Shown here piece after piece: positions 53,827 through 63,128 of a stretch of DNA of 64,000 nucleotides. How positions within the stretch are numbered: the stretch's first letter is position 1; each line of letters opens with the position of its first letter. The notes beneath the pieces were generated by a model. It worked only from the letters and a program-made list of their open reading frames with translations, was not told where the DNA came from and searched no databases. A program made the position numbers and the translations under genes. This stretch comes from Chersky-840 sp963811775 (GTDB taxonomy: Bacteria; Actinomycetota; Acidimicrobiia; Acidimicrobiales; UBA8190): positions 372,001 to 436,000 of the forward strand of contig CAWESO010000001.1 of the NCBI GenBank assembly GCA_963811775.1, in the 5' to 3' direction.

Positions 53827-55057
53827 CCGGGGACCGGCTTGCGGTCCCGGTGGGGCGGGCTCGGCGCGCGTCGCCGCCCACCGGTAGGCCGACAGGTGCC
53901 GCGCCGCGCTCGCCTCCCACGTGTGCGCGCCCGCCACGACGAACCCGAGTCGGCGTCGCTCCTGCACATCGGCACCGCCGCCGAGCACGTCGTCGAGGGC
54001 ATCGGCGAGCTCGACCACCGACCCCGGTGCGACCAGGGCGGCTGCCCCCGCCGCCACCTCGGCCATGGCCGTCCCCGCCGTGGTGACGAGCGGGGCGCCG
54101 CACGCCAGGGCCTCGAGGGCGGGAAGACCGAACCCCTCCTCGAGCGCCGGGTACGCGGCCACCGCGGCCTGGCGCAACAGGGCCGGCACGGCGTCGTCGG
54201 GGACGTACCCGGTGCACACGATGCGACTGGCGGCGTTGGCCTCGACGATGGCCCTGCGCACGGCCTCGACACCCCAGCCCGGCTGGCCGGCGAGGACGAG
54301 TGACACCGCGCCGTGGGCGCCGGCCACCCGGTCGAACGCAGCCACGAGGTCGGGCACCGCCTTGCGGGGCTCGAGGGTCCCGACGAAGAGGATGTAGGGG
54401 GGTCGCACGCCGAGGCGCTCCAGATGCTCGTGATCCGTCGTCGGGGCTCGTCCGGCCGCGTCGAGGAGCACGGGGGCCTCGGGCCGGAAACGGTCGTGGT
54501 CGACGCCGTGGGGAACCACGAACACCCGGCCCGTCGGGGCGCAGAGCTCGCTCAGGCGCTCGCGCGGTGCGGTCGCTCACGCAGATGATGGCGTCGGCGC
54601 GACGGGCCGCCACTCGGATGGCCCGGCGGAACACGACGACCTTGCTCCGCTCGTGCCACTCCGGATGGTCGAGGAAGGTGAGGTCGTGGATCGTCACGAC
54701 CATGGGCACCCGGGCGCGCTCGGGCATCGTGTAGTGCGGACCGTGGTGCACGACGACGGGCTCGGCGTCGAGCAAGCGAGGCAGGCGGACCTGCTCCCAG
54801 ACGAGCCGCGTCGGTCGACGCTCGGGAGCGCTGGCGCGCACCGTGGTGCCCGTGGGGCGCGCCCCGAGCTGTCGCCACCGTGCCCCGTCGGCTCGCCGGC
54901 TCCACAGCGTGAGGGCGACGTCGTCGCGAGCCTCCAGCGCGCTGACCAGGTCGATGGTGTAGCGGCCCGCGCCGACGGGGCGCTCGGGGACCGCGCTCAC
55001 GTCGAGCGACAACGCCAGCACGTCCGTCGCCTCCTCGGCGCGCGCGCCGCCGGTCAC
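53824..55057 (-). CDS. GT4-family glycosyltransferase (frameshifted)
   Basis: About 410 residues after removing one extra base at 54558-54566. N-terminal: LALSLDVSAVPERPVGAGRYTIDLV (the GxGR loop), VVVHHGPHYTMPERARVPMVVTIHDLTFLDHPEWH. C-terminal: VVPHGVDHDRFRP, YILFVGTLEPRKAVPDLVAAF, GYVPDDAVPALLRQAAVAAYPALEEGFGLPALEALACG (the E-x7-E nucleotide-sugar motif). This is the WbcM/mannosyltransferase type of GT4. It is coupled to the previous transferase (GTGA, 55054-55057). A role in chain extension of a surface polysaccharide is likely; donor sugar unknown. Confidence 0.82.
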
Positions 55058-56203
55058 AGCAGTGCGCTCCACAAGCGCACGTGGGCCCGCGCCGCCGACT
55101 CCCACGTGAGGCTGCCGGCCGCGCGCCAGGCCCGCCGCGGCGAGGTCCGCACGCAGGGCGTCGTCGGTGGCCAGCCGGACGAGGGCCTCGGCGATCTCGT
55201 CGACCTTCGTCGGGTCCACCTCGAGCGCTGCCCCCCGGGTCGTGGGCAGCGGGCTCGCCACCACCGGCGTGCCGTAGCGCATGGCCTCCACCGGCGGCAG
55301 CCCGAAGCCCTCTTCGAACGGCACATAGGCGAGGAGCCGAGCCCGTGCGTACAGCGACGCCAGGACACCCTCACCGACGCGGCCGGTGAAGACGATGCCC
55401 TCGCCGTGCTCGAGCTCGGGGCCCCATCCCGGCGGGCCCACCACCACCAGGGGCCACGGACCGGGCAGCCGGCGCCGGGCGGCCTCGTACGCCTCGAACA
55501 GCCGGGGCAGGTTCTTGCGGGGTTCGAGCGTGCCCACCGACAACAGGAACTCACCGCGCACCCCGAGGCGCTCGAGCAAGGCCGTGGCCCCGTCGTCGTC
55601 GCGCCCGGGCAGGACGTCGGATCCGAGCGGGATGACCGACACCGCCGCCGCCGGCGCACCGGCTCGCGTGAGGTCCTCGGCCACCGCGTCGGAAGGCACC
55701 ACGAAGTGCGAGGCACGGCGCAGCGCCCGGCCGAGCGCGGCCTCGTGCCAGCGTCGCCCCCGGCTCGGGTAGTCGTCGGGACGATGCCGCCACGCCACGT
55801 CGTGGATGGCGACGACCTGGACACTGCGTGGCCCCGGGCCCAGGCGCGGCGCGCCGGGGACGGCGAGCGACACCGAGTGCACGATGTCGAACCCGGACGG
55901 GGCGCGCACGAGGCCACTGTCCCACAGCCGCGTCAACAGCGGCCCGGGGAGCCGTGACGCCTCGACGCGATGGCCGAAGGCCTCGAGCGGGTCCGCGCCG
56001 GCGCCTGCACCACCGGACCGGCCCCCGACACCGGGACGGCTGGCGTAGAGCGTCACGGCGGGAAGGTCGTCCCCGGCCTCGCGCAAGGTGGCCAGGCCAC
56101 CAAGCAGGCCGCGCACGTAGGTGCCGATGCCCCCGGGCACGCGCCGGCGCAGCTGCTCGGCGACGAGCAGCACCCCGGGGCGTCCCGCCCACACGTCGTC
56201 CAC
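55054..56203 (-). CDS. GT4-family glycosyltransferase (frameshifted near its end)
   Basis: About 383 residues after removing one extra base at 55115-55116. VLLVAEQLRRRVPGGIGTYVRGLL (10-33, acceptor loop GGIGTY), FDIVHSVSLAVP, VVAIHDVAWRHRPDDYPSRG, VIPLGSDVLPG, LLSVGTLEPRKNLPRLFEAYE, GRVGEGVLASLYARARLLAYVPFEEGFGLPPVEAMRYGTPVV (E-x7-E). The shift affects only the last ~25 residues, whose corrected form (RSLTWESAARAHVRLWSALL) is the usual GT4 ending. It starts at GTG 56203, 9 bp after the stop of the next gene upstream. Same donor class as its neighbours. Confidence 0.82.
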
Positions 56204-56212
56204 CCCCGGCTC

Positions 56213-57424
56213 CTAGCGGGCCCCGGCCGCGTCTCGGTACAGAGCGCTCAGGCCGGCCCCGCACGCCTCCCAGGTGAAGTGCGCCGCCCGTCGCAGTCCC
56301 CGTTCCACCAGCGCGGCTCGCGCCGAGTCGTCGTCCAGCACCGCCACCAGTGCAGCGGCCAACGCGTCGGGGTCGCGGGTCGGCACCACCATCGCCCCGT
56401 CCCCCACGACCTCGGGCACCGCACCCGCCGCGCTGGCCACCACCGGGACCCCGGCGGCCATCGCCTCGAGCGGGGGGAACCCGAACCCCTCGTACACCGA
56501 CGGGAAGGCCAGCACCTGCGCGCCGGCCAACCAGCCCTCGAGCGCGTCGTCGGCCACGTACCCGAGCCGCAGCACGGCGTCGCGCCGCGGCGACGCCTCG
56601 AGCGCGTCGTGCAGGGCGGCGGCGCCCCATCCGTCGACACCCGCGATGACGAGGGCGACGTCGGGGTGGGACTGCGCCACGTGATCGAAGGCGCGCACGA
56701 GCCCCGGGTAGTCCTTGCGGGGCTCCACCGTGCCCACGGCGAGGATGTAGCGCGTCGTGCCCCGGGGCAGCGCTTTAGCGGGCGGCGCGTGGCCGGGCGG
56801 CGCGTCGCCGGGCCGCACGTCGCCGGGCCGCACGTCGGCCCCCGGGGTCGGCCACGGGGGCGGCGCGGCGCGCGACGCCACGCCGTGGGAGACGGCGCGG
56901 ACGCGCCCAGGGTCGGCACCGAATTCGGCCACCACCTCGTCCGCCACGAACTGCGACGGCGTGTGCACGAAGGCGCCCTCGACCACGGCCCGGCGCACCA
57001 GACGGGGGAAGCCGAGCGTGGCCCGGTCGCACAACTCGGGGTAGCGCACCGTGGTGAGATCGTGCACGGTGACGACCCGGGCGGCCCGGCGCGTGGGGGG
57101 GACGACGAAGTTGGTGCCGTGCACCACGTCGATCGGCCCCAGGAAGTGCTCGACGGCCGGGATGCGGCCGTGCGCCCACGCCAGGTGCAGGGGGCGGGCC
57201 GGCATGGCCCGCTGGCGCACGTGCACACCGGCGGGCACGAGCGGGGGCAGGCGTCGGCGGCGGCGCCATGTGACGGCGAAGGCGTCGACGTCGAGGGGCA
57301 GCGTCGCCAACGCGCCCAGGGCACCCTCGCAGAAGCGGCCCACCCCGGTTCTCGTCCCGAGCAAGGGCGTGGCGTCGACCGCCACCCGCAGGCGCTCGCT
57401 CTCGGGTCGCGCTTTCGCCGGCAC
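56213..57424 (-). CDS. GT4-family glycosyltransferase
   Basis: 403 residues, intact. RVAVDATPLLGTRTGVGRFCEGAL (13-36), IDVVHGTNFVVPPTRRAARVVTVHDLTTVRYPE, VSHGVASR, then YILAVGTVEPRKDYPGLVRAFDHV, LGYVADDALEGWLAGAQVLAFPSVYEGFGFPPLEAMAAGVPVV (E-x7-E motif). A Pro/Gly-rich insert (about 196-216, PGDVRPGDAPPGH) interrupts the linker between the two Rossmann domains and is coded by a 15-bp tandem repeat. First of three consecutive GT4 genes on this strand, divergent from fbiA. Likely mannosyl/glucosyl-type transfer to an envelope glycan; specificity unknown. Confidence 0.85.
   Translation of the reverse strand: MPAKARPESERLRVAVDATPLLGTRTGVGRFCEGALGALATLPLDVDAFAVTWRRRRRLPPLVPAGVHVRQRAMPARPLHLAWAHGRIPAVEHFLGPIDVVHGTNFVVPPTRRAARVVTVHDLTTVRYPELCDRATLGFPRLVRRAVVEGAFVHTPSQFVADEVVAEFGADPGRVRAVSHGVASRAAPPPWPTPGADVRPGDVRPGDAPPGHAPPAKALPRGTTRYILAVGTVEPRKDYPGLVRAFDHVAQSHPDVALVIAGVDGWGAAALHDALEASPRRDAVLRLGYVADDALEGWLAGAQVLAFPSVYEGFGFPPLEAMAAGVPVVASAAGAVPEVVGDGAMVVPTRDPDALAAALVAVLDDDSARAALVERGLRRAAHFTWEACGAGLSALYRDAAGAR
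56780..56839. repeat. 15-bp in-frame tandem repeat, four copies
   Basis: Units near GGGCCGCACGTCGCC at 56780, 56795, 56810 and 56825, coding five-residue Pro/Gly repeats in the GT4 linker. Confidence 0.85.
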
Positions 57425-57478
57425 CGGTCGAGCCTTTCACACCGGGGCGCCGGGGCTGGGGGTATGAGCCCAGCCCGT

Positions 57479-57484
57479 TAGCCT
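57479..57484 (+). promoter_or_regulatory. -10 hexamer for leaderless fbiA-fbiB transcript
   Basis: TAGCCT, 6 nt before GTG 57491. Confidence 0.55.
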
Positions 57485-57490
57485 GGCGCC

Positions 57491-58447
57491 GTGATCACCG
57501 CCCTCGCCGGAGGAGTGGGTGCCGCCCGTCTCCTCCGCGGCCTGGTGCGCGTCGTCGCGCCCTCGGAGGTGACAGCCGTGGTCAACACGGCGGACGACAC
57601 CGTGCTCCACGGCCTGCACATCAGCCCCGACCTCGACACCGTGACCTACACCCTGGCGGGGTTGAACGACGACGAGCGCGGCTGGGGCCTCGCCGGGGAG
57701 ACCTGGGGCGCCATGGAAAGCCTCGAACGCCTCGGCGGAGCGGCGTGGTTCCGCCTCGGCGACCACGATCTGGCCACCCACCTCTACCGCACGCAACGGC
57801 TGTCCGAGGGAGCCACGCTGTCGGAGGTCACGGCCGGCATCACGGGTGCCCTCGGCGTCGAGGTCCGGCTCGTTCCCATGACCGATGACCGGGTGCGCAC
57901 GCGCCTGACCCTGCTCGACGGGGCCGAGATCTCGTTCCAGGAGTACTTCGTGGCGCGGCGCCACGCCGTCGCCGTTCGGTCGGTGCGCTTCGAGGGGGCG
58001 GAGAGCGCCGCGCCGGCCCCGGGGGTGCTCGACGCCATCGCCGAGGCCGAGGTTGTCGTGGTGTGCCCGTCCAACCCGATCGTCTCGATCGGTCCGATCC
58101 TCGCCGTGCCCGGGCTGGCGGCGGCGCTGGCCGATCGCCGCCCCGAGGTCGTGGCGGTCTCCCCCATCGTGGCCGGCGTCGCGCTCAAGGGGCCTGCCGA
58201 TCGCCTCATGACCGAGCTCGGCCACGAGGCCACGGTGGTCGGGGTGGCGCGCGCTTACGCGGAGTTCGTCGGCACCCTGGTGGTCGACGACGCCGACGCC
58301 GCGTTGGCGGCCGAGGTGGAGGCGTGCGGGGTCCGCTGCGTCGTGGCCCCCACCGTCATGCACACCCCCGCGCACGCGGCCGACCTGGCGTCGCTCCTGC
58401 TCGACGCGGGCCGTCGGTCGGGCGTGGCGCACGGCGGGCGGCGATGA
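57491..58447 (+). CDS. fbiA: 2-phospho-L-lactate/phosphoenolpyruvate transferase of F420 biosynthesis
   Basis: 318 residues, normal for FbiA/CofD. ITALAGGVGAARLLRGLVRV (2-21), VNTADDTVLHGLHISPDLDTVTYTL (33-57, Asp-rich metal site), GWGLAGETW, WFRLGDHDLATHLYRT, VVVCPSNPIVSIGPILAVPGL and SPIVAGVALKGPADRLMTELG are diagnostic. In actinobacteria it transfers the phosphoenolpyruvyl group of EPPG to Fo to give dehydro-F420-0. It is coupled to fbiB (ATGA, 58444-58447). The pair implies the organism makes F420; fbiC and fbiD are outside the window. Confidence 0.94.
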   Translation: MITALAGGVGAARLLRGLVRVVAPSEVTAVVNTADDTVLHGLHISPDLDTVTYTLAGLNDDERGWGLAGETWGAMESLERLGGAAWFRLGDHDLATHLYRTQRLSEGATLSEVTAGITGALGVEVRLVPMTDDRVRTRLTLLDGAEISFQEYFVARRHAVAVRSVRFEGAESAAPAPGVLDAIAEAEVVVVCPSNPIVSIGPILAVPGLAAALADRRPEVVAVSPIVAGVALKGPADRLMTELGHEATVVGVARAYAEFVGTLVVDDADAALAAEVEACGVRCVVAPTVMHTPAHAADLASLLLDAGRRSGVAHGGRR

Positions 58448-59187
58448 CCTCGGTCGACGGGGCACCGGCCGCGCCGGCTGCACCCACCCCCGGGGTCCTG
58501 AGCGTGATCCCGGTCACGGGGCTCGGCGAGATCGGCCGGGGCGACGACGTGGCCGGCTTGATCGCCGCGCTCGTCGACCTCCACGACGGTGACGTGGTCG
58601 TCGTCACGCAGAAGATCGTGTCCAAGGCCGAGGGCCGCATGGTCCGGATCGACCCCGACGACCCCGACGACCGGTTGCGCATCATCGAGTCGGAGTCGGT
58701 GCGCGTCCTGCGCCGACGCGGCGACCTCGTGATCTCCGAGACCCGGCACGGCTTCGTGTGCGCCAACGCCGGGGTCGATCTGTCCAACGTCGAGCGCGGC
58801 TGGGCGGCACTGCTCCCCGAGGACTCCGACCGCTCGGCCCGGCGCATCCGCGACGGCCTGCGCGCCGCCACCGGGCGCGAGGTGGCGGTCGTCATCTCCG
58901 ACACCTTCGGGCGGGCCTGGCGCAAGGGTGTGGTCGACGTCGCCATCGGGTGCGCCGGCCTCGCCGCCGTCGTCGACCTCCGGGGCACCGCCGACGCCAT
59001 GGGCCGCGCCCTCATGGCCACCGAGGTCTGCGTCGCCGACGAGGTCGCGTCGGCGGCGGAGCTCGTCATGGGCAAAGCCAGCTCCGTCCCCGTCGCCGTC
59101 GTCCGTGGCGTCGACCCCGGATTGCTCCGGCGGGGATCGGTGGCCGAGGAGATCCTGAGGCCGCCGGCCGAGGACCTCTTTCGCTGA
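58444..59187 (+). CDS. fbiB: F420-0:gamma-glutamyl ligase, CofE-type
   Basis: 247 residues. GLGEIGRGDDVAGLIAALVD, DVVVVTQKIVSKAEGRMV, ETRHGFVCANAGVDLSNV, ISDTFGRAWRKGVVDVAIGCAGL, DLRGTADAMGRAL and ADEVASAAELVMGKASSVPVAVVRG are the CofE domain that adds glutamates to F420-0. Mycobacterial FbiB (about 450) has a C-terminal FMN nitroreductase-like domain that reduces dehydro-F420-0; that domain is absent here, since the frame stops at 59187 and is followed by a gene on the other strand. The reductase must be encoded elsewhere, or the pathway differs. Confidence 0.92.
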   Translation: MTSVDGAPAAPAAPTPGVLSVIPVTGLGEIGRGDDVAGLIAALVDLHDGDVVVVTQKIVSKAEGRMVRIDPDDPDDRLRIIESESVRVLRRRGDLVISETRHGFVCANAGVDLSNVERGWAALLPEDSDRSARRIRDGLRAATGREVAVVISDTFGRAWRKGVVDVAIGCAGLAAVVDLRGTADAMGRALMATEVCVADEVASAAELVMGKASSVPVAVVRGVDPGLLRRGSVAEEILRPPAEDLFR

Positions 59188-59241
59188 CCTGACCCGACCC
59201 GACCGTTTCGCTAACCCGACCCGACCGGCGTCGCGCCCCCC

Positions 59242-60195
59242 TCAGCGGGCTGCTTGGCGCCTGGTGAAATCGAGGACCCCGTCCACGCCCACGTCGAGCT
59301 CGGTCCACGCCCGCCACCCCAGGTGGATGGCGGCGCGTTCGGGGTCCAGGGCGCTGCGCTGGATCTCGCCCGGCCGGGCCGGAGCGTGCACCGGCGCGGC
59401 CGCGGCACCGGCGCGCTCGCCCATGACCCGGGCCAGCTCGTTCACCGAGACCTCCCGCCCCGTGCCGACGTTGAGCACGAGGCCTCCCCCCCGGGCGCCG
59501 GCCCGGACGAAGGCGTCGACGACGTCGTCGACGTAGACGAAGTCGCGCGTCTGCTCGCCGTCGCCGAAGATCGTCACCGACTCCCCCCGCAGGAGCTTGT
59601 CCGAGAAGATGGCCACCACGCCCGCCTCGCCATGGGGATCCTGGCGCGGCCCGTACACGTTGGCCAGTGCCAGGGCGCAGAACTCGACCGCGTGCAGCTC
59701 CCGGTAAGCGACGAGATAGTCGATGGCCGCCATCTTCGACACGCCGTAGGGCGACAGCGGTCGGCGTGGGTGCGACTCCTTCACGGGGAGCTCGGACGGG
59801 TCGCACTCGCCGTACAGCGTGCCCCCGCTCGCAGCGAAGGCCACCCGGGCCGTGCCCGCCGCCCGTGCCCCCTCGAGTACTCGCAGGGTGCCGAGGATGT
59901 TCACATCGGCGTCGAACACGGGGCGCTGCACCGACACCCGCACGTCGGCCTGGGCGGCGAGGTGGTACACGACCTCGGGTCGGCGCCGGGCCATGACCTC
60001 GACGAGCTCGTCGGATCGGACGTCGAGCTGATGGAAGGTGAGCGCCCCCGCCGCCGATGCACGGGCGTCGGCCAGGTTGCCGAGCGACCCCGTCGACAGG
60101 TCGTCCACGACGTCGACGGCGTGGCCCTCGGCCAGCAGCCGGTCCACGAGATTGGACCCGATGAACCCGGCGCCGCCGGTCACCATCACCTGCAC
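59242..60195 (-). CDS. galE: UDP-glucose 4-epimerase-like NAD-dependent epimerase
   Basis: 317 residues. VMVTGGAGFIGSNLVDRLL (3-21, GxxGxxG), DDLSTGSLGNLADA, VYHLAAQADVRVSVQRP, AASGGTLYGE (catalytic Ser/Thr region), YGVSKMAAIDYL (YxxxK), NVYGPRQDPHGEAGVVAIF, IFGDGEQTRDFVYVDDVVDAF and NVGTGREVSVNEL. It interconverts UDP-hexoses (Glc/Gal or the acid/amino forms) for glycan assembly. GTG 60195 has GGAGG about 8 nt upstream. It follows the manC-like gene by 16 bp in a minus-strand operon. Symbol given by type; substrate not proven. Confidence 0.87.
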   Translation of the reverse strand: MQVMVTGGAGFIGSNLVDRLLAEGHAVDVVDDLSTGSLGNLADARASAAGALTFHQLDVRSDELVEVMARRRPEVVYHLAAQADVRVSVQRPVFDADVNILGTLRVLEGARAAGTARVAFAASGGTLYGECDPSELPVKESHPRRPLSPYGVSKMAAIDYLVAYRELHAVEFCALALANVYGPRQDPHGEAGVVAIFSDKLLRGESVTIFGDGEQTRDFVYVDDVVDAFVRAGARGGGLVLNVGTGREVSVNELARVMGERAGAAAAPVHAPARPGEIQRSALDPERAAIHLGWRAWTELDVGVDGVLDFTRRQAAR

Positions 60196-60211
60196 GCCGC
60201 GCCTCCGCGTG

Positions 60212-61300
60212 TCACGAGGCCGCCTCGGCCGGCACCCGGGCGTCGGCGAGGCGCGCCCCGGCGGGGACTTCGACGTCGTCGCCCACCACGGTCATGGCGC
60301 TGATCTGGCAGCCTTCGGCGACGACGCAGTTGTGGCCCAGGATCGAGTACGAAACCCGGGCCCCGGCTCCGACGCGCGCACCGGGCAGCAGCACCGAGTG
60401 CTCGACATGCGCACCGCGATCCACCGCGCTGCGGGCGCCGAGGACGCTGCCGAGGACGGTGGCGTGGTGGGCGACGACGGCTCCGACCCCGAGCAGGCTC
60501 GCCGGTCCGACCTCGCCGCGCACCACGGGCGCACCGAGAGCCCACACCCCGAGTGAGACCTGTCGGGCTCCGGGCGCGGGCGGCCCGGCCCGGGTGCCGT
60601 CGAGCAGATCGGTGTTGGCCTGCAGGTAGGCGGCGGGCGTGCCGGTGTCGAGCCAGTAGGCGTCGCTCGCCATGGCGAACACGGCCCCTTCGGCGGCCAG
60701 GGCGGGGAAGACCTCGCGCTCGACCGACACCGGCCGGTCACCGGGGATCCGCGCCAGCACCTCGGGCTCGAGCACGTAGGTGCCGGCGTTGATGAGATTG
60801 GTCGGCACCCGGTCGGCGGGGGGCTTCTCGACGAACTCGATGACGCGGCCGTCGGGGTCGGTGGGGACCACGCCGAACCGGGTCGGGTCGTCCACGGCCT
60901 TCAGGTGGATGGTGGCGCTGGCGCCATGGGAGCGGTGGAAGGCGACCAGCGCCGACGTGTCCACCTCGGTGAGGACGTCTCCGTTCACCACGATGAAGGT
61001 CTCGTCGATGCCGGCGTGGCCCGCCGCGAAGGCGATGGCACCGGCGGTGTCGAGGGGCTCGGACTCCACCGCGTAGTCCAGGCGCACCCCGGCCGCTTCG
61101 TGGTCGGGATAGGCGGCGAAGAAGGCGTCGGGTCGGTATCCGAGGGACAGGACGGCCTCGTCCACGCCGTGGGTGCGGAGATGGGCGAGGACCCGCTCCA
61201 ACATGGGCACCTCCGCCACGGGCAGCAGCTGCTTGGGCGTCGTGTAGGTGAGCGGGCGGAGTCTCGTCCCCTGGCCGCCCAGGAGGACAACGGCCTTCAC
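60212..61300 (-). CDS. NDP-sugar pyrophosphorylase, mannose-1-phosphate guanylyltransferase-like
   Basis: 362 residues. KAVVLLGGQGTRLRPLTYTTPKQLLPVAEVP (2-32) is the nucleotidyltransferase signature; VVNGDVLTEVD, VIEFVEKPPAD and NAGTYVLEPEVLARI follow. The C-terminal third (about 255-355) is a left-handed beta-helix with hexapeptide-like repeats (LLGVGAVVAHHATVLGSVLG, VLLPGARVGAGARVSYSILG). Size and layout match the actinobacterial GDP-mannose pyrophosphorylase beside wbbL/fbiAB in mycobacteria. It would use mannose-1-P from the phosphomannomutase at 38-39.5 kb. Start GTG overlaps the upstream stop (GTGA, 61297-61300). Confidence 0.87.
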   Translation of the reverse strand: MKAVVLLGGQGTRLRPLTYTTPKQLLPVAEVPMLERVLAHLRTHGVDEAVLSLGYRPDAFFAAYPDHEAAGVRLDYAVESEPLDTAGAIAFAAGHAGIDETFIVVNGDVLTEVDTSALVAFHRSHGASATIHLKAVDDPTRFGVVPTDPDGRVIEFVEKPPADRVPTNLINAGTYVLEPEVLARIPGDRPVSVEREVFPALAAEGAVFAMASDAYWLDTGTPAAYLQANTDLLDGTRAGPPAPGARQVSLGVWALGAPVVRGEVGPASLLGVGAVVAHHATVLGSVLGARSAVDRGAHVEHSVLLPGARVGAGARVSYSILGHNCVVAEGCQISAMTVVGDDVEVPAGARLADARVPAEAAS

Positions 61301-62160
61301 TTGGTTGTGGTCGACGTCGCTGTGTTCGACGGCTTGGTCGTGACCGTGGTGCGGGTCGGCGACGGCAGCGTCGTGGCTGTGGTCGCCGTCGACGGGGCCG
61401 TGGTGGTCGAGGCCGTCGACGGGGTGGTCGTCGTCGCGCCCGCCGGCGTGGTCGTCGCCGTCGGCGCGAGGGTCGTGCTCGTCGCCGACCCGGCGCGGTC
61501 AGTCAGCATGGCCGTGATCGAACCGGGCTTCGGCACCGACGAGCCCGAGGGCACGAAGGCGACGGTGATGAGCTGCCCGTCGGCCAGCTTGATGGCGCTC
61601 GGGTCGTGGAAGACCGATGGCTCGTTCGATCCCGGCGGCGTGAAGCTCGGCCACACCTTGATCTGCAGCGTGGCGGACTTGCCGGCGTCGTGGGTGCCGG
61701 CCGGGCACTTCTCGCCGTTGCTGTACTTGGCCTTGCCCGGGATCTGCACGGTGCTCGAGGTCAGCGTCAACTTGGGGTACGACGCCACGAAGCGCGCCAG
61801 CGTGGCGTTGTTGCCGGCGTCCTTGCTGGTGGTGGGGGCGACCTGGATCACCCCGTCACCGTCGGTCCGGATCCCCGGGATGGGTGCGGTCGAGGCGTTG
61901 GGGTTGGCCACCAGGTTGGGCTCGAAGGCGCCGCACACGTAGAAGCCGAGGGCCTGGTACCAGTGAGCGCCGATGGCGGGCGCTGTGGCCGCAGCCGGAT
62001 GCTGGCGCTCGTAACGGCTGTAGACGATGAGGGCCACGCCCACCAGGCAGATCATGACCAGGCTGGAGTACCACTTCATGGGCCTCTGCCCGCGGTAGCT
62101 CCGCCCGCCGCCCGTGGCACCGGCGCGCGCCACCCATTTTCCTGCATCTCCCCTGGCCAT
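61297..62160 (-). CDS. single-pass membrane protein with Thr-rich tail
   Basis: 287 residues. Basic N-terminus, one TM (YSSLVMICLVGVALIVYS, about 31-48), then an extracytoplasmic domain (HWYQALGFYVCGAFEPNL, DGVIQVAPTT, LKLTLTSSTVQIPGKAKYSNGEKCPAGTHDAG, KVWPSF) with two Cys, and a C-terminal ~70-residue Thr/Ser/Ala/Pro tract (residues ~218-287) typical of wall-spanning or glycosylated linkers. No family is certain. It lies between the WbbL-like transferase and the manC-like gene in an operon and overlaps the latter, so it probably works at the envelope. Confidence 0.75.
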   Translation of the reverse strand: MARGDAGKWVARAGATGGGRSYRGQRPMKWYSSLVMICLVGVALIVYSRYERQHPAAATAPAIGAHWYQALGFYVCGAFEPNLVANPNASTAPIPGIRTDGDGVIQVAPTTSKDAGNNATLARFVASYPKLTLTSSTVQIPGKAKYSNGEKCPAGTHDAGKSATLQIKVWPSFTPPGSNEPSVFHDPSAIKLADGQLITVAFVPSGSSVPKPGSITAMLTDRAGSATSTTLAPTATTTPAGATTTTPSTASTTTAPSTATTATTLPSPTRTTVTTKPSNTATSTTTK

Positions 62161-62175
62161 GGTCGGGCAGCAACC

Positions 62176-63123
62176 CTACTCGGCGCGACGCGACCCGCCA
62201 TGCAGCGCGTCCAGGGCCTGCCTGGCGCACATGACGCCGAGTCGCAGCACGAGGAACACCGCCATGGCCGGAAGCGCCAGGCGGCGCCATCCCCGCTCGG
62301 TCCGGGCCGCGAAGCGGAACACCGACCGGTGATGGGCGACGAGCATCCGGTAGGGGTGGCGGGCGGTGGAGACCCCCTGGAGGTGCGTCACCACCGCACC
62401 CGGGACATACGCCACCCCCCAGCCGGCCCGGCGGGCCCTCCAGCACAGGTCCGCTTCCTCGGCGTACATGAAATACGACTCGTCGAACCCCCCCAGCTCC
62501 TCGAGGGCCCGGCGTCGGGCCAAGAAGCACGCCCCCGACACCCAGTCGACCTCGGTGACGTCCTGGGCGTCGAGGTACGCCATCCGGTACCGACGGGTGA
62601 AGGGGTTGGTGGGCACGAGGTCAGCGAGCAGGGCGTGCCCCGCCGCGTCCACCAGAGACGGGAACCGGCGGGCCGAGGGGTAGCGCGTGCCGTCGGCCTC
62701 GAGGATCACGGGACCGGCGATCGCCAGCGTGCGGTCGCCGTCGAGCACACCGAGAAGCGCCTCGAGCGCGCCCCGGTGCACGACCACATCCGGGTTGGAG
62801 ACGAGCACGAGCTCGCACCCCGTGGCGTCGATGCCTCGGTTCGCCCCGGCCCCGTAACCGAGATTGACCCCCGTCTGCACCAGCCTGACCCCGCCGTCGG
62901 CGGCCACGAGGGCGTCGGTAGAGCCGTCGGACGAGGCGTTGTCGACGACGGTCACCTCGGTGACCCCTTCGGCTCGCAGCGACGCCACGCACTCGAGCAG
63001 GGCCGGCCCGGCGTCGTGGTTCACGACCACGGCCGAGACCCGCGCCGCGAGGTCGGCGCGGCGCTCCGCTGGTGACACCTCAGGTGCGGTTGCGGCCGGT
63101 CCCGGGGTCCTCGGTCGCGCCAC
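62176..63123 (-). CDS. GT2 glycosyltransferase, rhamnosyltransferase (WbbL)-like
   Basis: 315 residues. VSAVVVNHDAGPALLECVASL (32-52), VTVVDNASSDGSTDALV, LGYGAGANRGIDATGCELVLVSNPDVVV (DxD-like NPD), RRFPSLVDA, VDWVSGACFLARRRALEELGGFDESYFMYAEEADLCWRARRAGWGVAYVP (ED motif) and a C-terminal membrane-associated helix (LALPAMAVFLVLRLGVMCARQ). This is the WbbL layout: transfer of rhamnose to a polyprenyl-linked GlcNAc, as in mycobacterial arabinogalactan linker synthesis. Gene order with manC-like and fbiAB agrees with that role. GTG 63123 is 5 bp after the upstream stop; no clear Shine-Dalgarno. Confidence 0.82.
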   Translation of the reverse strand: MARPRTPGPAATAPEVSPAERRADLAARVSAVVVNHDAGPALLECVASLRAEGVTEVTVVDNASSDGSTDALVAADGGVRLVQTGVNLGYGAGANRGIDATGCELVLVSNPDVVVHRGALEALLGVLDGDRTLAIAGPVILEADGTRYPSARRFPSLVDAAGHALLADLVPTNPFTRRYRMAYLDAQDVTEVDWVSGACFLARRRALEELGGFDESYFMYAEEADLCWRARRAGWGVAYVPGAVVTHLQGVSTARHPYRMLVAHHRSVFRFAARTERGWRRLALPAMAVFLVLRLGVMCARQALDALHGGSRRAE

Positions 63124-63128
63124 GAGGA

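Noticed and set aside
53765..56203. One 812-residue double glycosyltransferase
   Set aside because: The fusion is made by a frameshift at 55115-55116; corrected, the first gene stops at 55054 with a GTGA overlap to the second.
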